This document shows positions 1 through 6,430 of a DNA stretch of 15,923 bases, in pieces. Within the stretch, counting starts at the first letter, position 1. Every line of letters starts with the position of its first letter. Made by a program: the position numbers and the translations under genes. This DNA comes from CANHEE01 sp049316985. Lineage in GTDB: Bacteria; Bacteroidota; Bacteroidia; Chitinophagales; Saprospiraceae. The notes below the pieces were generated by a model. It was not told the origin of the DNA. It ran no database searches and saw only the letters and a list, made by a program, of their open reading frames with translations. The DNA lies in NCBI GenBank assembly GCA_049316985.1, contig JBMOJB010000076.1, forward strand, positions 1 to 15,923. Reading direction: 5' to 3'.

Positions 1-351
1 GCAGGTTGTCAACATATTGCCGTGGCAACTGACGATATCGTATTTACTATTTCTGAAATGAGAAAGCGGGGAATTGAATTTCTACATGTTCCAGGCACTT
101 ATTATGATACAGTTTCAAAAAGGGTCGGCGAAATTGCGGAAGACCTGAATGTGCTCAAATCGCTTGGCATCATGGTTGATCGCGATGAGGAAGGTTATTT
201 GTTGCAGATATTCACCAAACCTGTTGAAGATCGCCCGACACTATTTTTCGAAATTATTCAGAGAAAAGGCGCCAAGTCATTTGGAAAGGGTAATTTTCAG
301 GCATTATTCGAGAGTATTGAAGCCGAACAAGCTAGAAGGGGAACACTATAA
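1..351 (+). CDS. hppD: 4-hydroxyphenylpyruvate dioxygenase, C-terminal part (5' end outside window)
   Basis: This is the last 116 codons of HPPD, the non-haem Fe(II) enzyme that turns 4-hydroxyphenylpyruvate and O2 into homogentisate and CO2, the committed step of tyrosine breakdown in the cytoplasm. The frame is open from base 1, so the gene runs in from the left; the internal GTG at 22 is not a real start. Visible family hallmarks are GCQHIA at the left edge (its His, codon 13-15, is an expected iron ligand), LGIMVDRDEEGYLLQIFTKP, DRPTLFFEIIQRKGA (the Glu at 250-252 is the third iron ligand by family alignment), and the GNFQALFESIE...RRGTL tail typical of complete HPPDs. The C-terminus therefore looks intact. 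The gap to the next gene is 184 bp. Homogentisate dioxygenase, its usual neighbour, would have to lie to the left or elsewhere. Confidence 0.96.
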   Translation, partial: AGCQHIAVATDDIVFTISEMRKRGIEFLHVPGTYYDTVSKRVGEIAEDLNVLKSLGIMVDRDEEGYLLQIFTKPVEDRPTLFFEIIQRKGAKSFGKGNFQALFESIEAEQARRGTL

Positions 352-402
352 AGCGTTAGGTTAACTGCAGAGGTAATGGCGTTTTTGGAGCTTAATGTTT
401 AC

Positions 403-440
403 TAATTTGAAGATTTGATAATTTGAAGATTTGAAAATTT
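403..440. repeat. Tandem repeat, two exact 16-bp copies (8-bp pitch)
   Basis: The unit TAATTTGAAGATTTGA occurs twice back to back (403-418 and 419-434), and a third degenerate half-copy runs to about 440. Each 16-mer is itself two 8-mers of the form ATTTGAAG / ATTTGATA. It lies in the gap between hppD and the metal-binding protein gene, just before a hairpin. No function is known to me. Confidence 0.9.
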
Positions 441-444
441 CTTT

Positions 445-462
445 TTCTGCCTTGCGGCAGAA
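445..462. repeat. Hairpin TTCTGCC-TTGC-GGCAGAA downstream of hppD
   Basis: A perfect 7-bp inverted repeat (445-451 with 456-462) encloses a TTGC loop. There is no T-run after it on the + strand, only AATTGTAAAA, but a pyrimidine-rich stretch precedes it, so it is at best a weak terminator for hppD. Almost the same hairpin recurs at 13864-13878, also next to short tandem repeats, so it is more likely a dispersed element than a gene-specific terminator. Confidence 0.75.
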
Positions 463-535
463 TTGTAAAACCGCTGAGCTTTAACCTTGATTAACAACAT
501 TGCACTTGTTAAATTCACTTATAAAAAACATATTA

Positions 536-784
536 ATGAAAAAAATCGCATTTGTTATTGCATTGACTTTTTTGGGCTCAGCAATTATGTTTGGCCAGAC
601 AGAACCTAAGATGGAGGCTCCTAAGCAAGAGCGGAAAATGAACAAAAAGCAGGCTGGAAAACAAGCCGGTAAAAAAATGTACGCATGCCCGATGAAATGT
701 GTGCCTGCTTCTGACAAGCCGGGTACATGTTCGAAGTGCAAGATGGACTTGGTTGCAGTCAAGCAAAAAAATAAATCGAAATAG
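536..784 (+). CDS. Small exported heavy-metal-binding-domain protein
   Basis: The protein has 82 residues. The ATG at 536 is preferred over the upstream ATG at 500 because it starts directly with a signal peptide (MKK, then a hydrophobic run to about residue 19, FGQ at the likely cleavage site) and sits in the TATTAATG context seen at other starts here. The mature part is a Lys/Gln-rich linker, then Y-A-C-P-M-K-C, D-K-P-G-T-C-S-K-C and K-M-D-L-V at about residues 45-74. That matches the heavy-metal-binding domain (YHS-like, often seen in copper efflux proteins). The four Cys and two Met suggest binding of a soft metal such as Cu(I) in the periplasm. It ends 30 bp before paaA on the same strand, so co-transcription is plausible, but a link to phenylacetate breakdown is not established. 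A one-mismatch -7 box (TAACCTTG, 482-489) lies upstream, with no good -33 partner. Confidence 0.88.
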   Translation: MKKIAFVIALTFLGSAIMFGQTEPKMEAPKQERKMNKKQAGKQAGKKMYACPMKCVPASDKPGTCSKCKMDLVAVKQKNKSK

Positions 785-814
785 TTTTTCACCGATTAAT
801 AATTTCATCGATTA

Positions 815-1741
815 ATGGAAAAGACCCTTTTAGACAACAACTTTCAGGACAAAATTGACCAGGATCTCAAAATAGAGCCCAAGGATATTATGCCTGATAA
901 ATATCGGACACACCTGATACGACAGATTTCGCAGCATGCGCATTCTGAAGTAATCGGGATGCAACCCGAGGGCAACTGGATTACTCGCGCACCTAGTCTT
1001 CGTGCCAAACAGATTCTTTTAGCGAAGATTCAAGACGAAGGCGGTCACGGATTGTACCTCTATAGTGCAGCCGAGACACTCGGAGTTTCCCGCGAAGAGA
1101 TGATTGAACAATTGCAGACAGGCAAAGCCAAGTATTCAAACATCTTTAATTATCCTGCACTAACCTGGGCGGATATTGGAGCGATAGGTTGGTTGGTAGA
1201 TGGTGCAGCTATTGTCAATCAGGTGGCTTTGCAACGCACTTCTTATGGTCCGTATGCCCGGGCGATGTTCCGCATTTGTAAAGAGGAAAGTTTTCATCAG
1301 CGTCAGGGATATGAGATCATGGCCAATATGATGAAAGGCTCTGCCGATCAAAAAGAAATGGCACAAGATGCGATGAATCGTTGGTGGTGGCCATCATTGA
1401 TGATGTTTGGTCCGCATGACAACGAATCCGCTCATGCCAGCGATGCATTCAGGTGGCGCATCAAGCGCAAAACAAATGATGAATTGCGCCAGAAGTTCAT
1501 CGATAAGACAGTTCAGCAAGCAGAAGTGATTGGACTGACTGTTCCTGATCCTGACTTAAAATGGAATGAGGAAAAACAAGGTTACGACTACGGAGAGATC
1601 AACTGGGAAGAGTTCAAAAGGGTGATTAATGGCAATGGTCCTTGCAACAAACAACGCATGGATCATCATATTCATTACCACAAAGAAGGAGCCTGGGTTC
1701 GAGAAGCTGCGGCAGCATGCAGGGAAAAATTTCAACATTAA
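815..1741 (+). CDS. paaA: 1,2-phenylacetyl-CoA epoxidase, catalytic subunit PaaA
   Basis: This is the oxygenase alpha subunit of the bacterial multicomponent monooxygenase that epoxidises the aromatic ring of phenylacetyl-CoA. At 308 residues it matches the usual length. The carboxylate-bridged di-iron site is complete: Glu45 in HSEVIGMQPEG, E75-G-G-H78 in KIQDEGGHG, and E158-S-F-H161 in KEESFHQRQG, both of the last two in E-x-x-H form. Tryptophan- and glycine-rich stretches such as NRWWWPSLMMFGP are also family-typical. The start has the GATTAATGG context; the word CGATTAAT also occurs 16 bp upstream (793-800 and 809-816), a small direct repeat across the initiation region. It leads the tight run paaA-B-C-D (15 bp to paaB). 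Confidence 0.98.
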   Translation: MEKTLLDNNFQDKIDQDLKIEPKDIMPDKYRTHLIRQISQHAHSEVIGMQPEGNWITRAPSLRAKQILLAKIQDEGGHGLYLYSAAETLGVSREEMIEQLQTGKAKYSNIFNYPALTWADIGAIGWLVDGAAIVNQVALQRTSYGPYARAMFRICKEESFHQRQGYEIMANMMKGSADQKEMAQDAMNRWWWPSLMMFGPHDNESAHASDAFRWRIKRKTNDELRQKFIDKTVQQAEVIGLTVPDPDLKWNEEKQGYDYGEINWEEFKRVINGNGPCNKQRMDHHIHYHKEGAWVREAAAACREKFQH

Positions 1742-1756
1742 TTAAAAGCGATTCAA

Positions 1757-2047
1757 ATGGAATTAGATACGCAATTGGACCTTTGGGAAGTATTTATCCA
1801 AAGCAAAGCAGGTGGACATCATGTTCACGCCGGAAGTGTTCATGCTTCCGATGTAAAAATGGCACTTCAGAATGCCCGAGATATTTATACTCGCCGCAAT
1901 GAAGGTAGTAGTATCTGGGTTGTGCCTTCAAAATACATGGCCGCTTCCGGACCAGAAGATGCAGACATGTTTTTTGAACCTTCAAATGATAAAATTTATC
2001 GTCATCCGACATTCTATGTGATGCCTGAAGGCGCCAAACAAATATAA
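1757..2047 (+). CDS. paaB: 1,2-phenylacetyl-CoA epoxidase subunit PaaB
   Basis: PaaB is a small structural subunit of the phenylacetyl-CoA epoxidase; in characterised systems it bridges or organises PaaA-PaaC heterodimers. The 96 residues equal the normal family length. Diagnostic sequence includes WEVFIQSKAGGHHVHAGSVH near the N-terminus, followed by A-S-D-V-K-M-A-L-Q-N-A-R-D-I-Y-T-R-R and the S-I-W-V-V-P strand. It has no catalytic metal ligands, as expected. It lies 15 bp after paaA and 11 bp before paaC, so translation within one transcript is very likely. Confidence 0.97.
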   Translation: MELDTQLDLWEVFIQSKAGGHHVHAGSVHASDVKMALQNARDIYTRRNEGSSIWVVPSKYMAASGPEDADMFFEPSNDKIYRHPTFYVMPEGAKQI

Positions 2048-2058
2048 AAAGAGATAAA

Positions 2059-2817
2059 ATGACAAAACAGGAAGCTTTATATCAATATTTGCTCCGATTG
2101 GGCGACAATGCCTTGATACAGGGGCACCGCCTTTCTGAATGGTGTAGCAAAGGACCGATGCTGGAAGAAGATCTGGCACTGACCAATATGGCGTTGGACA
2201 ATATCGGACGTGCGCAGGCTTATTTGAAATACGCAGGTGAAATTGAAGGCAAAGGTCGCACGGAAGATGATCTGGCTTATAAAAGAGGCGAAAGACAATT
2301 TTACAATAATCTCATTACTGAATTGCCAATTGGTGATTTTGCCTATACCATCGCTAAGCAATTAATCATCTCCTCTTATGAATTCTTTTTATTCACAGAA
2401 TTGTCCGCTTCAAAAGATGAAACCTTGGCTGCTATTTCTGCTAAAACGTTGAAAGAAGTCAAATACCATCTGGCACATGCACGCGACTGGTGTTTTCGAC
2501 TTGGGCAAGGTACTGCCGTAAGTCATGAAAAAATCCAGAACAGCTTCGATGACCTGTGGATGTACACCGATGAATTGTTTGAAATGTCGGAGGTAGATGA
2601 ATTACTGCTGAAGGAAGGCATTGCGGTAGATCTTACCCAATTCTATGCCGATTGGCAGAATATGGTCTTTCCGATTCTTCAAAATTCTAATATAAAAGTG
2701 CCAATTGTGGACTATATGCAGACAGGAAGCCGCAAAGGTATCCATACTGAACACCTGGGTCATCTGTTGACAGAAATGCAGTATTTGCAGCGCGCATATC
2801 CTGATGCACAATGGTAA
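2059..2817 (+). CDS. paaC: 1,2-phenylacetyl-CoA epoxidase subunit PaaC
   Basis: PaaC is the beta-type subunit that pairs with PaaA; it has the same ferritin-like four-helix fold but is structural. Its 252 residues fit the family. Recognisable blocks are YLLRLGDNALIQGHRLSEW (N-terminal helix), GPMLEEDLALTNMALDNIGRA, the ERQFYNNLITELPIGDFAYTI segment and the KEVKYHLAHARDWCFRLGQG helix. The last codons overlap the start of paaD by 7 nt (ATGGTAA), indicating translational coupling. The C-terminal HTEHLGHLLTEMQYLQRAYPDAQW end is family-typical, so the gene appears complete. Confidence 0.97.
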   Translation: MTKQEALYQYLLRLGDNALIQGHRLSEWCSKGPMLEEDLALTNMALDNIGRAQAYLKYAGEIEGKGRTEDDLAYKRGERQFYNNLITELPIGDFAYTIAKQLIISSYEFFLFTELSASKDETLAAISAKTLKEVKYHLAHARDWCFRLGQGTAVSHEKIQNSFDDLWMYTDELFEMSEVDELLLKEGIAVDLTQFYADWQNMVFPILQNSNIKVPIVDYMQTGSRKGIHTEHLGHLLTEMQYLQRAYPDAQW

Positions 2818-3308
2818 AAGAAAAAATACATACCCGTTCCGAAATAATGCAGTTGCTGTCAGCAATCTGCGATCCCGAGATCCCCGTTGTTTCCATAGAG
2901 GAGATGGGTATACTGCGCGATGTGGTGATTCATGAAAACGATTGCGAAGTAGTCATTACCCCCACGTATACCGGATGTCCAGCAATGGGGATCATCGAGC
3001 ACGATATTGTAGCATTACTTCAGGAAAATGGGATTCTTAACCCCAAAGTAACTTTACAATACGCACCTTCCTGGACGACCGACTGGATGACGGAAAATAC
3101 CAAACAAAAACTCCGTGACTATGGAATTGCCTCCCCCTTACATTCCTCCTGCAGCAATTGGATGAACCCGCCCACTCAACAGATTCCTTGTCCGAGGTGC
3201 AACTCCTTAAATACCAAAGTAATCTCCCAGTTCGGATCCACCGCCTGCAAGGCTTTGTACAGTTGCAACGACTGTAAAGAGCCATTTGACTATTTTAAGT
3301 GCCATTGA
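2811..3308 (+). CDS. paaD: PaaD, MIP18/DUF59-type maturation factor of the epoxidase
   Basis: PaaD is required for activity of the phenylacetyl-CoA epoxidase but is not part of the purified core complex; members of this family act in Fe-S cluster or metal-centre assembly. The 165 residues comprise an N-terminal DUF59/MIP18 domain (DPEIP at 21-25, then TYTGCPAMG at 52-60 with the conserved Cys56) and a C-terminal zinc-ribbon-like part with C127-P-R-C130 and C152-N-D-C155, plus Cys146 and Cys164. The ATG lies inside the paaC stop region (7-nt overlap). It is the last gene of the block: 162 bp of non-coding DNA follow and no reductase gene (paaE) is found. An imperfect palindrome TTTCTT-A-AAGAAA (3335-3347) lies downstream but makes a poor terminator. 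Confidence 0.96.
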   Translation: MVKEKIHTRSEIMQLLSAICDPEIPVVSIEEMGILRDVVIHENDCEVVITPTYTGCPAMGIIEHDIVALLQENGILNPKVTLQYAPSWTTDWMTENTKQKLRDYGIASPLHSSCSNWMNPPTQQIPCPRCNSLNTKVISQFGSTACKALYSCNDCKEPFDYFKCH

Positions 3309-3385
3309 GTTTTTTTGCGTTACTATTTGCATTATTTCTTAAAGAAATGGCTTTTAAAATAAATGTAATAAATATCTTAGCACGC

Positions 3386-3416
3386 TTTGAAAAATTTGAC
3401 GGAAAAAATATTGTTT
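3386..3416 (+). promoter_or_regulatory. Possible promoter for the kynurenine block (weak match)
   Basis: TTTG at 3386-3389 is followed after exactly 19 nt by TATTGTTT at 3409-3416. Spacing and -33 word fit the Bacteroidota consensus, but the -7 word has two mismatches to TAnnTTTG. It is the best candidate in the 162-bp gap (3309-3470) before haaO/nbaC. The rest of that gap is AT-rich with no gene. Confidence 0.35.
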
Positions 3417-3470
3417 TCTGTTTAGAAATTTCTGCGATTAAAGATTATTAACAACATTAACACATTAATT

Positions 3471-3995
3471 ATGGCAATACTACCTCCAATTAATTTCAAG
3501 AAGTGGATCGATGAAAACCGTCATCTGCTAAAACCGCCGGTTGGCAATCAAGTCGTTTATCAGGATACCGAATTCATCATTATGGTGGTCGGGGGGCCAA
3601 ACGCCAGAAAAGACTTTCACTTCAATAAAGGCGAAGAATTCTTCTATCAGATCGAAGGTGATATGCAGCTGCCGATCCGTGAAAACGGAAAGACGCGGAT
3701 CGTCGATATCAAAGAAGGTGATATTTTCCTTTTACCTGCCGGTGTAGAGCATTCTCCGCAACGCAAAGCCAATACAGTCGGACTTGTCATCGAAAGACAA
3801 CGAACAGCCGAAGAGTTTGACAATTGTACCTGGTACTGCGAAAAATGCGATGAAGAATTGTACCGTGCAACTTTCCATTGTGATGATATTGTAGAGCAAT
3901 TGCCTCGATTAATGAAATCATTTTACGACGATGAATCGCTACGCACCTGCAAACATTGCGGCACAGTAATGGAAATTCCTACTTTAAAACAATAG
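3471..3995 (+). CDS. nbaC: 3-hydroxyanthranilate 3,4-dioxygenase
   Basis: The enzyme opens the ring of 3-hydroxyanthranilate to 2-amino-3-carboxymuconate semialdehyde, the precursor of quinolinate (NAD) or, after decarboxylation, of catabolic intermediates. It is a 174-residue cytoplasmic cupin. The catalytic Fe ligands expected from the family are visible as His50 (KDFHF), Glu56 (KGEEFFYQ) and His94 (VEHSPQR); Arg46 and Arg98 match substrate-binding positions. The bacterial-type C-terminal rubredoxin-like site is complete: C123-E-K-C126 and C160-K-H-C163. The ATG follows ACACATTAATT. Only 5 bp separate its stop from the next start, so it heads a kynurenine operon. The gene is also called haaO. 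Confidence 0.97.
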   Translation: MAILPPINFKKWIDENRHLLKPPVGNQVVYQDTEFIIMVVGGPNARKDFHFNKGEEFFYQIEGDMQLPIRENGKTRIVDIKEGDIFLLPAGVEHSPQRKANTVGLVIERQRTAEEFDNCTWYCEKCDEELYRATFHCDDIVEQLPRLMKSFYDDESLRTCKHCGTVMEIPTLKQ

Positions 3996-4000
3996 TGTTC

Positions 4001-5368
4001 ATGGAACAAGCGACATCAAAAAAAGCCATGGTCATCGGAGCTGGCTTGGTTGGTTCTTTGTGGGCGGTTTACCTTCAGAGAGCAGGTTACTCGGTTGAAG
4101 TTTTTGAACGCAGACCCGATATGCGGAAGAATAAGATGTCTGCCGGGAAGTCCATTAATCTGGCTACTTCCTATCGCGGATGGAAAGCGTTGGATACCCT
4201 CGGAATCGGAGATGAGATTCGTAAAATAGCCATACCAATGTATGGCCGCACCATGCACCATGTCGATGGTTCGAACAAATACCAGCCTTATGGCAACAAT
4301 GGACAGGCCATTTTCTCGGTCAGCCGCGGCGAGATCAATGCCAAACTGATGAGTATAGCAGAAGAAAATGAGCAGGTAACGATTCATTTCAACGAAGAGT
4401 GCATCAATGTGGAATTAGTAGCCGGTAGGGCTTTTTTCAAAAATACCCTTACGGGCAATGTGCGTGAATGCGTAGCAGATGTAGTATTTGCCACCGATGG
4501 CGCATTTTCTGCTGCCCGTTACAATGGCATGCAGAAACTGGATCGGTTCAGCTACTCTCAGAACTATATTCCGGACGGCTATCGCGAAATTCTGTTGCCT
4601 GCAAATCCCGATGGTTCGTTCAAACTGGCCAATGAAACGCTGCACATCTGGCCAAGAGGAAGATTTATGCTGATTGCCCTTCCTAATTTTGATGGCTCTT
4701 TTACCTGTACACTTTTTATGCCTTTTGAAGGACATAAATACTGTTTCAATAATCTCACTTCAAAAGAAAAAGTACTGGATTTTTTCAAAGAAGTATTTCC
4801 TGATTTTTATGAGATGATGCCGGATGTGGCCGATTCCTGGGAGAATCACCCACTTTCTTCATTGGCAATAATCCGTTGTTTCCCCTGGACGCATGGGCGC
4901 CTTGCCTTGATGGGCGATGCAGCTCACGCGACGGTGCCATTCTTCGGTCAGGGAATGAATTGCGGTTTTGAAGATTGTTCCGTGATGTGGGAGTTGATGC
5001 AAAAGCACAAAGAAAACTGGCCTGCGATCTTCAAAGAATACGAAATCCTGCGCAAACCCAATGGCGATGCTGTTCAAGACCTTTCACTACAGAATTACAT
5101 TGTCATGCGGGATAAAGTAGCAGATCCTGATTTTTTATTGTTGCAAAAAATAGAAAGAAGAATCAACTTTCTTTATCCTGATGCCTATTTTCCTTTGTAT
5201 ACAATGGTATCATTTACCGACATAGAATACCAGGTAGCATTGAACAAAGGAAACGAGCAGGAAGAAATGATTAAAAAACTGATAAAACAATATGATATTT
5301 CTCAGGAAACTTCCGATGAAAAAATTGATGAGATCATTCATGAATTCATCGGTCAAGACGTATTGTAA
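4001..5368 (+). CDS. kmo: Kynurenine 3-monooxygenase
   Basis: This FAD- and NADPH-dependent aromatic hydroxylase converts L-kynurenine to 3-hydroxykynurenine. The protein has 455 residues from the ATG at 4001, chosen over an in-frame ATG at 3956 that lies inside nbaC and would add a non-homologous tail. Motifs: Rossmann dinucleotide fold GAGLVG at 13-18 followed by an acidic end of strand 2 (VEVFERR), and the second FAD motif GDAAHATVPFFGQGMN at 305-320 (group A flavoprotein monooxygenase). The C-terminal region after about 400 is the family's less conserved segment. Some eukaryotic KMOs have a C-terminal membrane anchor; none is evident here. It lies 5 bp after nbaC and 29 bp before kynA. 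Confidence 0.97.
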   Translation: MEQATSKKAMVIGAGLVGSLWAVYLQRAGYSVEVFERRPDMRKNKMSAGKSINLATSYRGWKALDTLGIGDEIRKIAIPMYGRTMHHVDGSNKYQPYGNNGQAIFSVSRGEINAKLMSIAEENEQVTIHFNEECINVELVAGRAFFKNTLTGNVRECVADVVFATDGAFSAARYNGMQKLDRFSYSQNYIPDGYREILLPANPDGSFKLANETLHIWPRGRFMLIALPNFDGSFTCTLFMPFEGHKYCFNNLTSKEKVLDFFKEVFPDFYEMMPDVADSWENHPLSSLAIIRCFPWTHGRLALMGDAAHATVPFFGQGMNCGFEDCSVMWELMQKHKENWPAIFKEYEILRKPNGDAVQDLSLQNYIVMRDKVADPDFLLLQKIERRINFLYPDAYFPLYTMVSFTDIEYQVALNKGNEQEEMIKKLIKQYDISQETSDEKIDEIIHEFIGQDVL

Positions 5369-5397
5369 TAAAATTGATTAAATATTAACATTCTATA

Positions 5398-6309
5398 ATG
5401 GATCCTCAATCAGAACTTTTAAAACGAATCAACGAAAAATACCATGCTATTGACCAGAATCCGGATGTACATCTGGAAGGACTGGTCTGGGCAAAACCAA
5501 TCACTTACTGGGACTATATACAACCTGATGCACTCCTCAATTTACAAGTGCAACGAACCACGCTTCCAGATGAAATGATCTTCATCGTTTATCACCAAAT
5601 CAACGAGCTGTTGTTTAAAATGATCATCTGGGAACTCGATCAGGTCAGCGATGCGAAAGAAGTAACTGCAGATTTTTTTACCGAAAAATTGCGCCGAATC
5701 AGCCGTTATTTCGATATGTTGTCGACATCTTTTGACATTATGGGAGATGGAATGGAACTCGAGCAATACCTGAAATTCAGAAATACACTGACACCTGCAA
5801 GCGGATTTCAAAGCGCCCAATACAGGATCATTGAATTTGGATCGACAGAATTAATTAATCTGATTGATTACAGATTTAGAGCAACCATCAACAGAGATAC
5901 ACCTTATGAACATGCATATGACCACCTTTATTGGCAAGCTGCCGGCAAGGATCATGCGACCGGCAAAAAGAACACTTTGATACGCCTTTTTGAAGAGCGT
6001 TATAAAGATGAATTTCTGCGAAAAATGGAAGGGTACAATACAACCAATCTTTGGACTAAATTCAAACAGCTTCCGGAAGAAGTAAAACAAGACGCGGAAC
6101 TAATCAAAGCCATGCGCCACTACGATTATACCGTCAATGTAAGCTGGGTAATGGCACATTACAATGCTGCCGGAAAATATCTGGGACAAGCTGAGGCTAC
6201 TGGCGGTAGCGATTGGCGAAAATACATGCATCCAAGATACCAGAGAAGAATATTCTTCCCGGATCTATGGTCAAAAGAAGAACTGGAACACTGGGGCGAA
6301 AACGTTTGA
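5398..6309 (+). CDS. kynA: Tryptophan 2,3-dioxygenase
   Basis: TDO is a haem enzyme that opens the indole ring of L-tryptophan to N-formylkynurenine, the entry step of the kynurenine pathway. The 303 residues show the family core: FIVYHQINELLFK with His66 (the substrate-contacting distal His), FRNTLTPASGFQSAQYR with Arg128 (carboxylate recognition), and NVSWVMAHYNAAGKYLG with His254 as the expected proximal haem ligand, followed by ATGGSDW, the substrate loop. The C-terminal YQRRIFFPDLW segment is also conserved. It is the last gene of the nbaC-kmo-kynA run, although it acts first in the pathway. Its TGA stop lies within a small hairpin (6306-6321). Confidence 0.97.
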   Translation: MDPQSELLKRINEKYHAIDQNPDVHLEGLVWAKPITYWDYIQPDALLNLQVQRTTLPDEMIFIVYHQINELLFKMIIWELDQVSDAKEVTADFFTEKLRRISRYFDMLSTSFDIMGDGMELEQYLKFRNTLTPASGFQSAQYRIIEFGSTELINLIDYRFRATINRDTPYEHAYDHLYWQAAGKDHATGKKNTLIRLFEERYKDEFLRKMEGYNTTNLWTKFKQLPEEVKQDAELIKAMRHYDYTVNVSWVMAHYNAAGKYLGQAEATGGSDWRKYMHPRYQRRIFFPDLWSKEELEHWGENV

Positions 6310-6321
6310 CCTTTAGGTCAA
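6306..6321. repeat. Hairpin TTGACC-TTTA-GGTCAA over the kynA stop codon
   Basis: A perfect 6-bp inverted repeat (6306-6311 with 6316-6321) has a TTTA loop and includes the TGA stop of kynA. It runs straight into the heptamer array, which offers no T-run, so termination would be weak. The layout (compact hairpin followed by short AT-rich tandem repeat) matches the one near 13864-13903. Confidence 0.6.
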
Positions 6322-6348
6322 TTGAAAATTGAAAGTTGAAAGTTGAAG
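6321..6348. repeat. Heptamer tandem repeat (ATTGAAA / GTTGAAR), four units
   Basis: Four consecutive 7-bp units are present: ATTGAAA (6321-6327), ATTGAAA (6328-6334), GTTGAAA (6335-6341) and GTTGAAG (6342-6348). The array fills the start of the 121-bp gap between kynA and the ABC adaptor gene. No convincing TAnnTTTG box was found in the rest of that gap. Confidence 0.85.
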
Positions 6349-6430
6349 ATGATTTTCGATTTGCAGGAAGTGGCAAATATGCATACTGTTTAGTGTTTAA
6401 AATAGCTGCAAAACTTAAAATAAATCTATT

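Noticed and set aside
3335..3347. Terminator after paaD (TTTCTT-A-AAGAAA)
   Set aside because: The stem is short, all A/T but for one G/C pair, and the following bases are ATGGCTTTT without a real T-run.
4016..4387. 123-codon ORF on the - strand inside kmo
   Set aside because: It lies wholly opposite a well-conserved enzyme gene and shows no recognisable domain; it is a shadow ORF.
6350..6430. Promoter for the ABC exporter (TTTG, N20, TACTGTTT)
   Set aside because: The -7 word has two mismatches to TAnnTTTG, so it was not listed; the unit may be read from further upstream.
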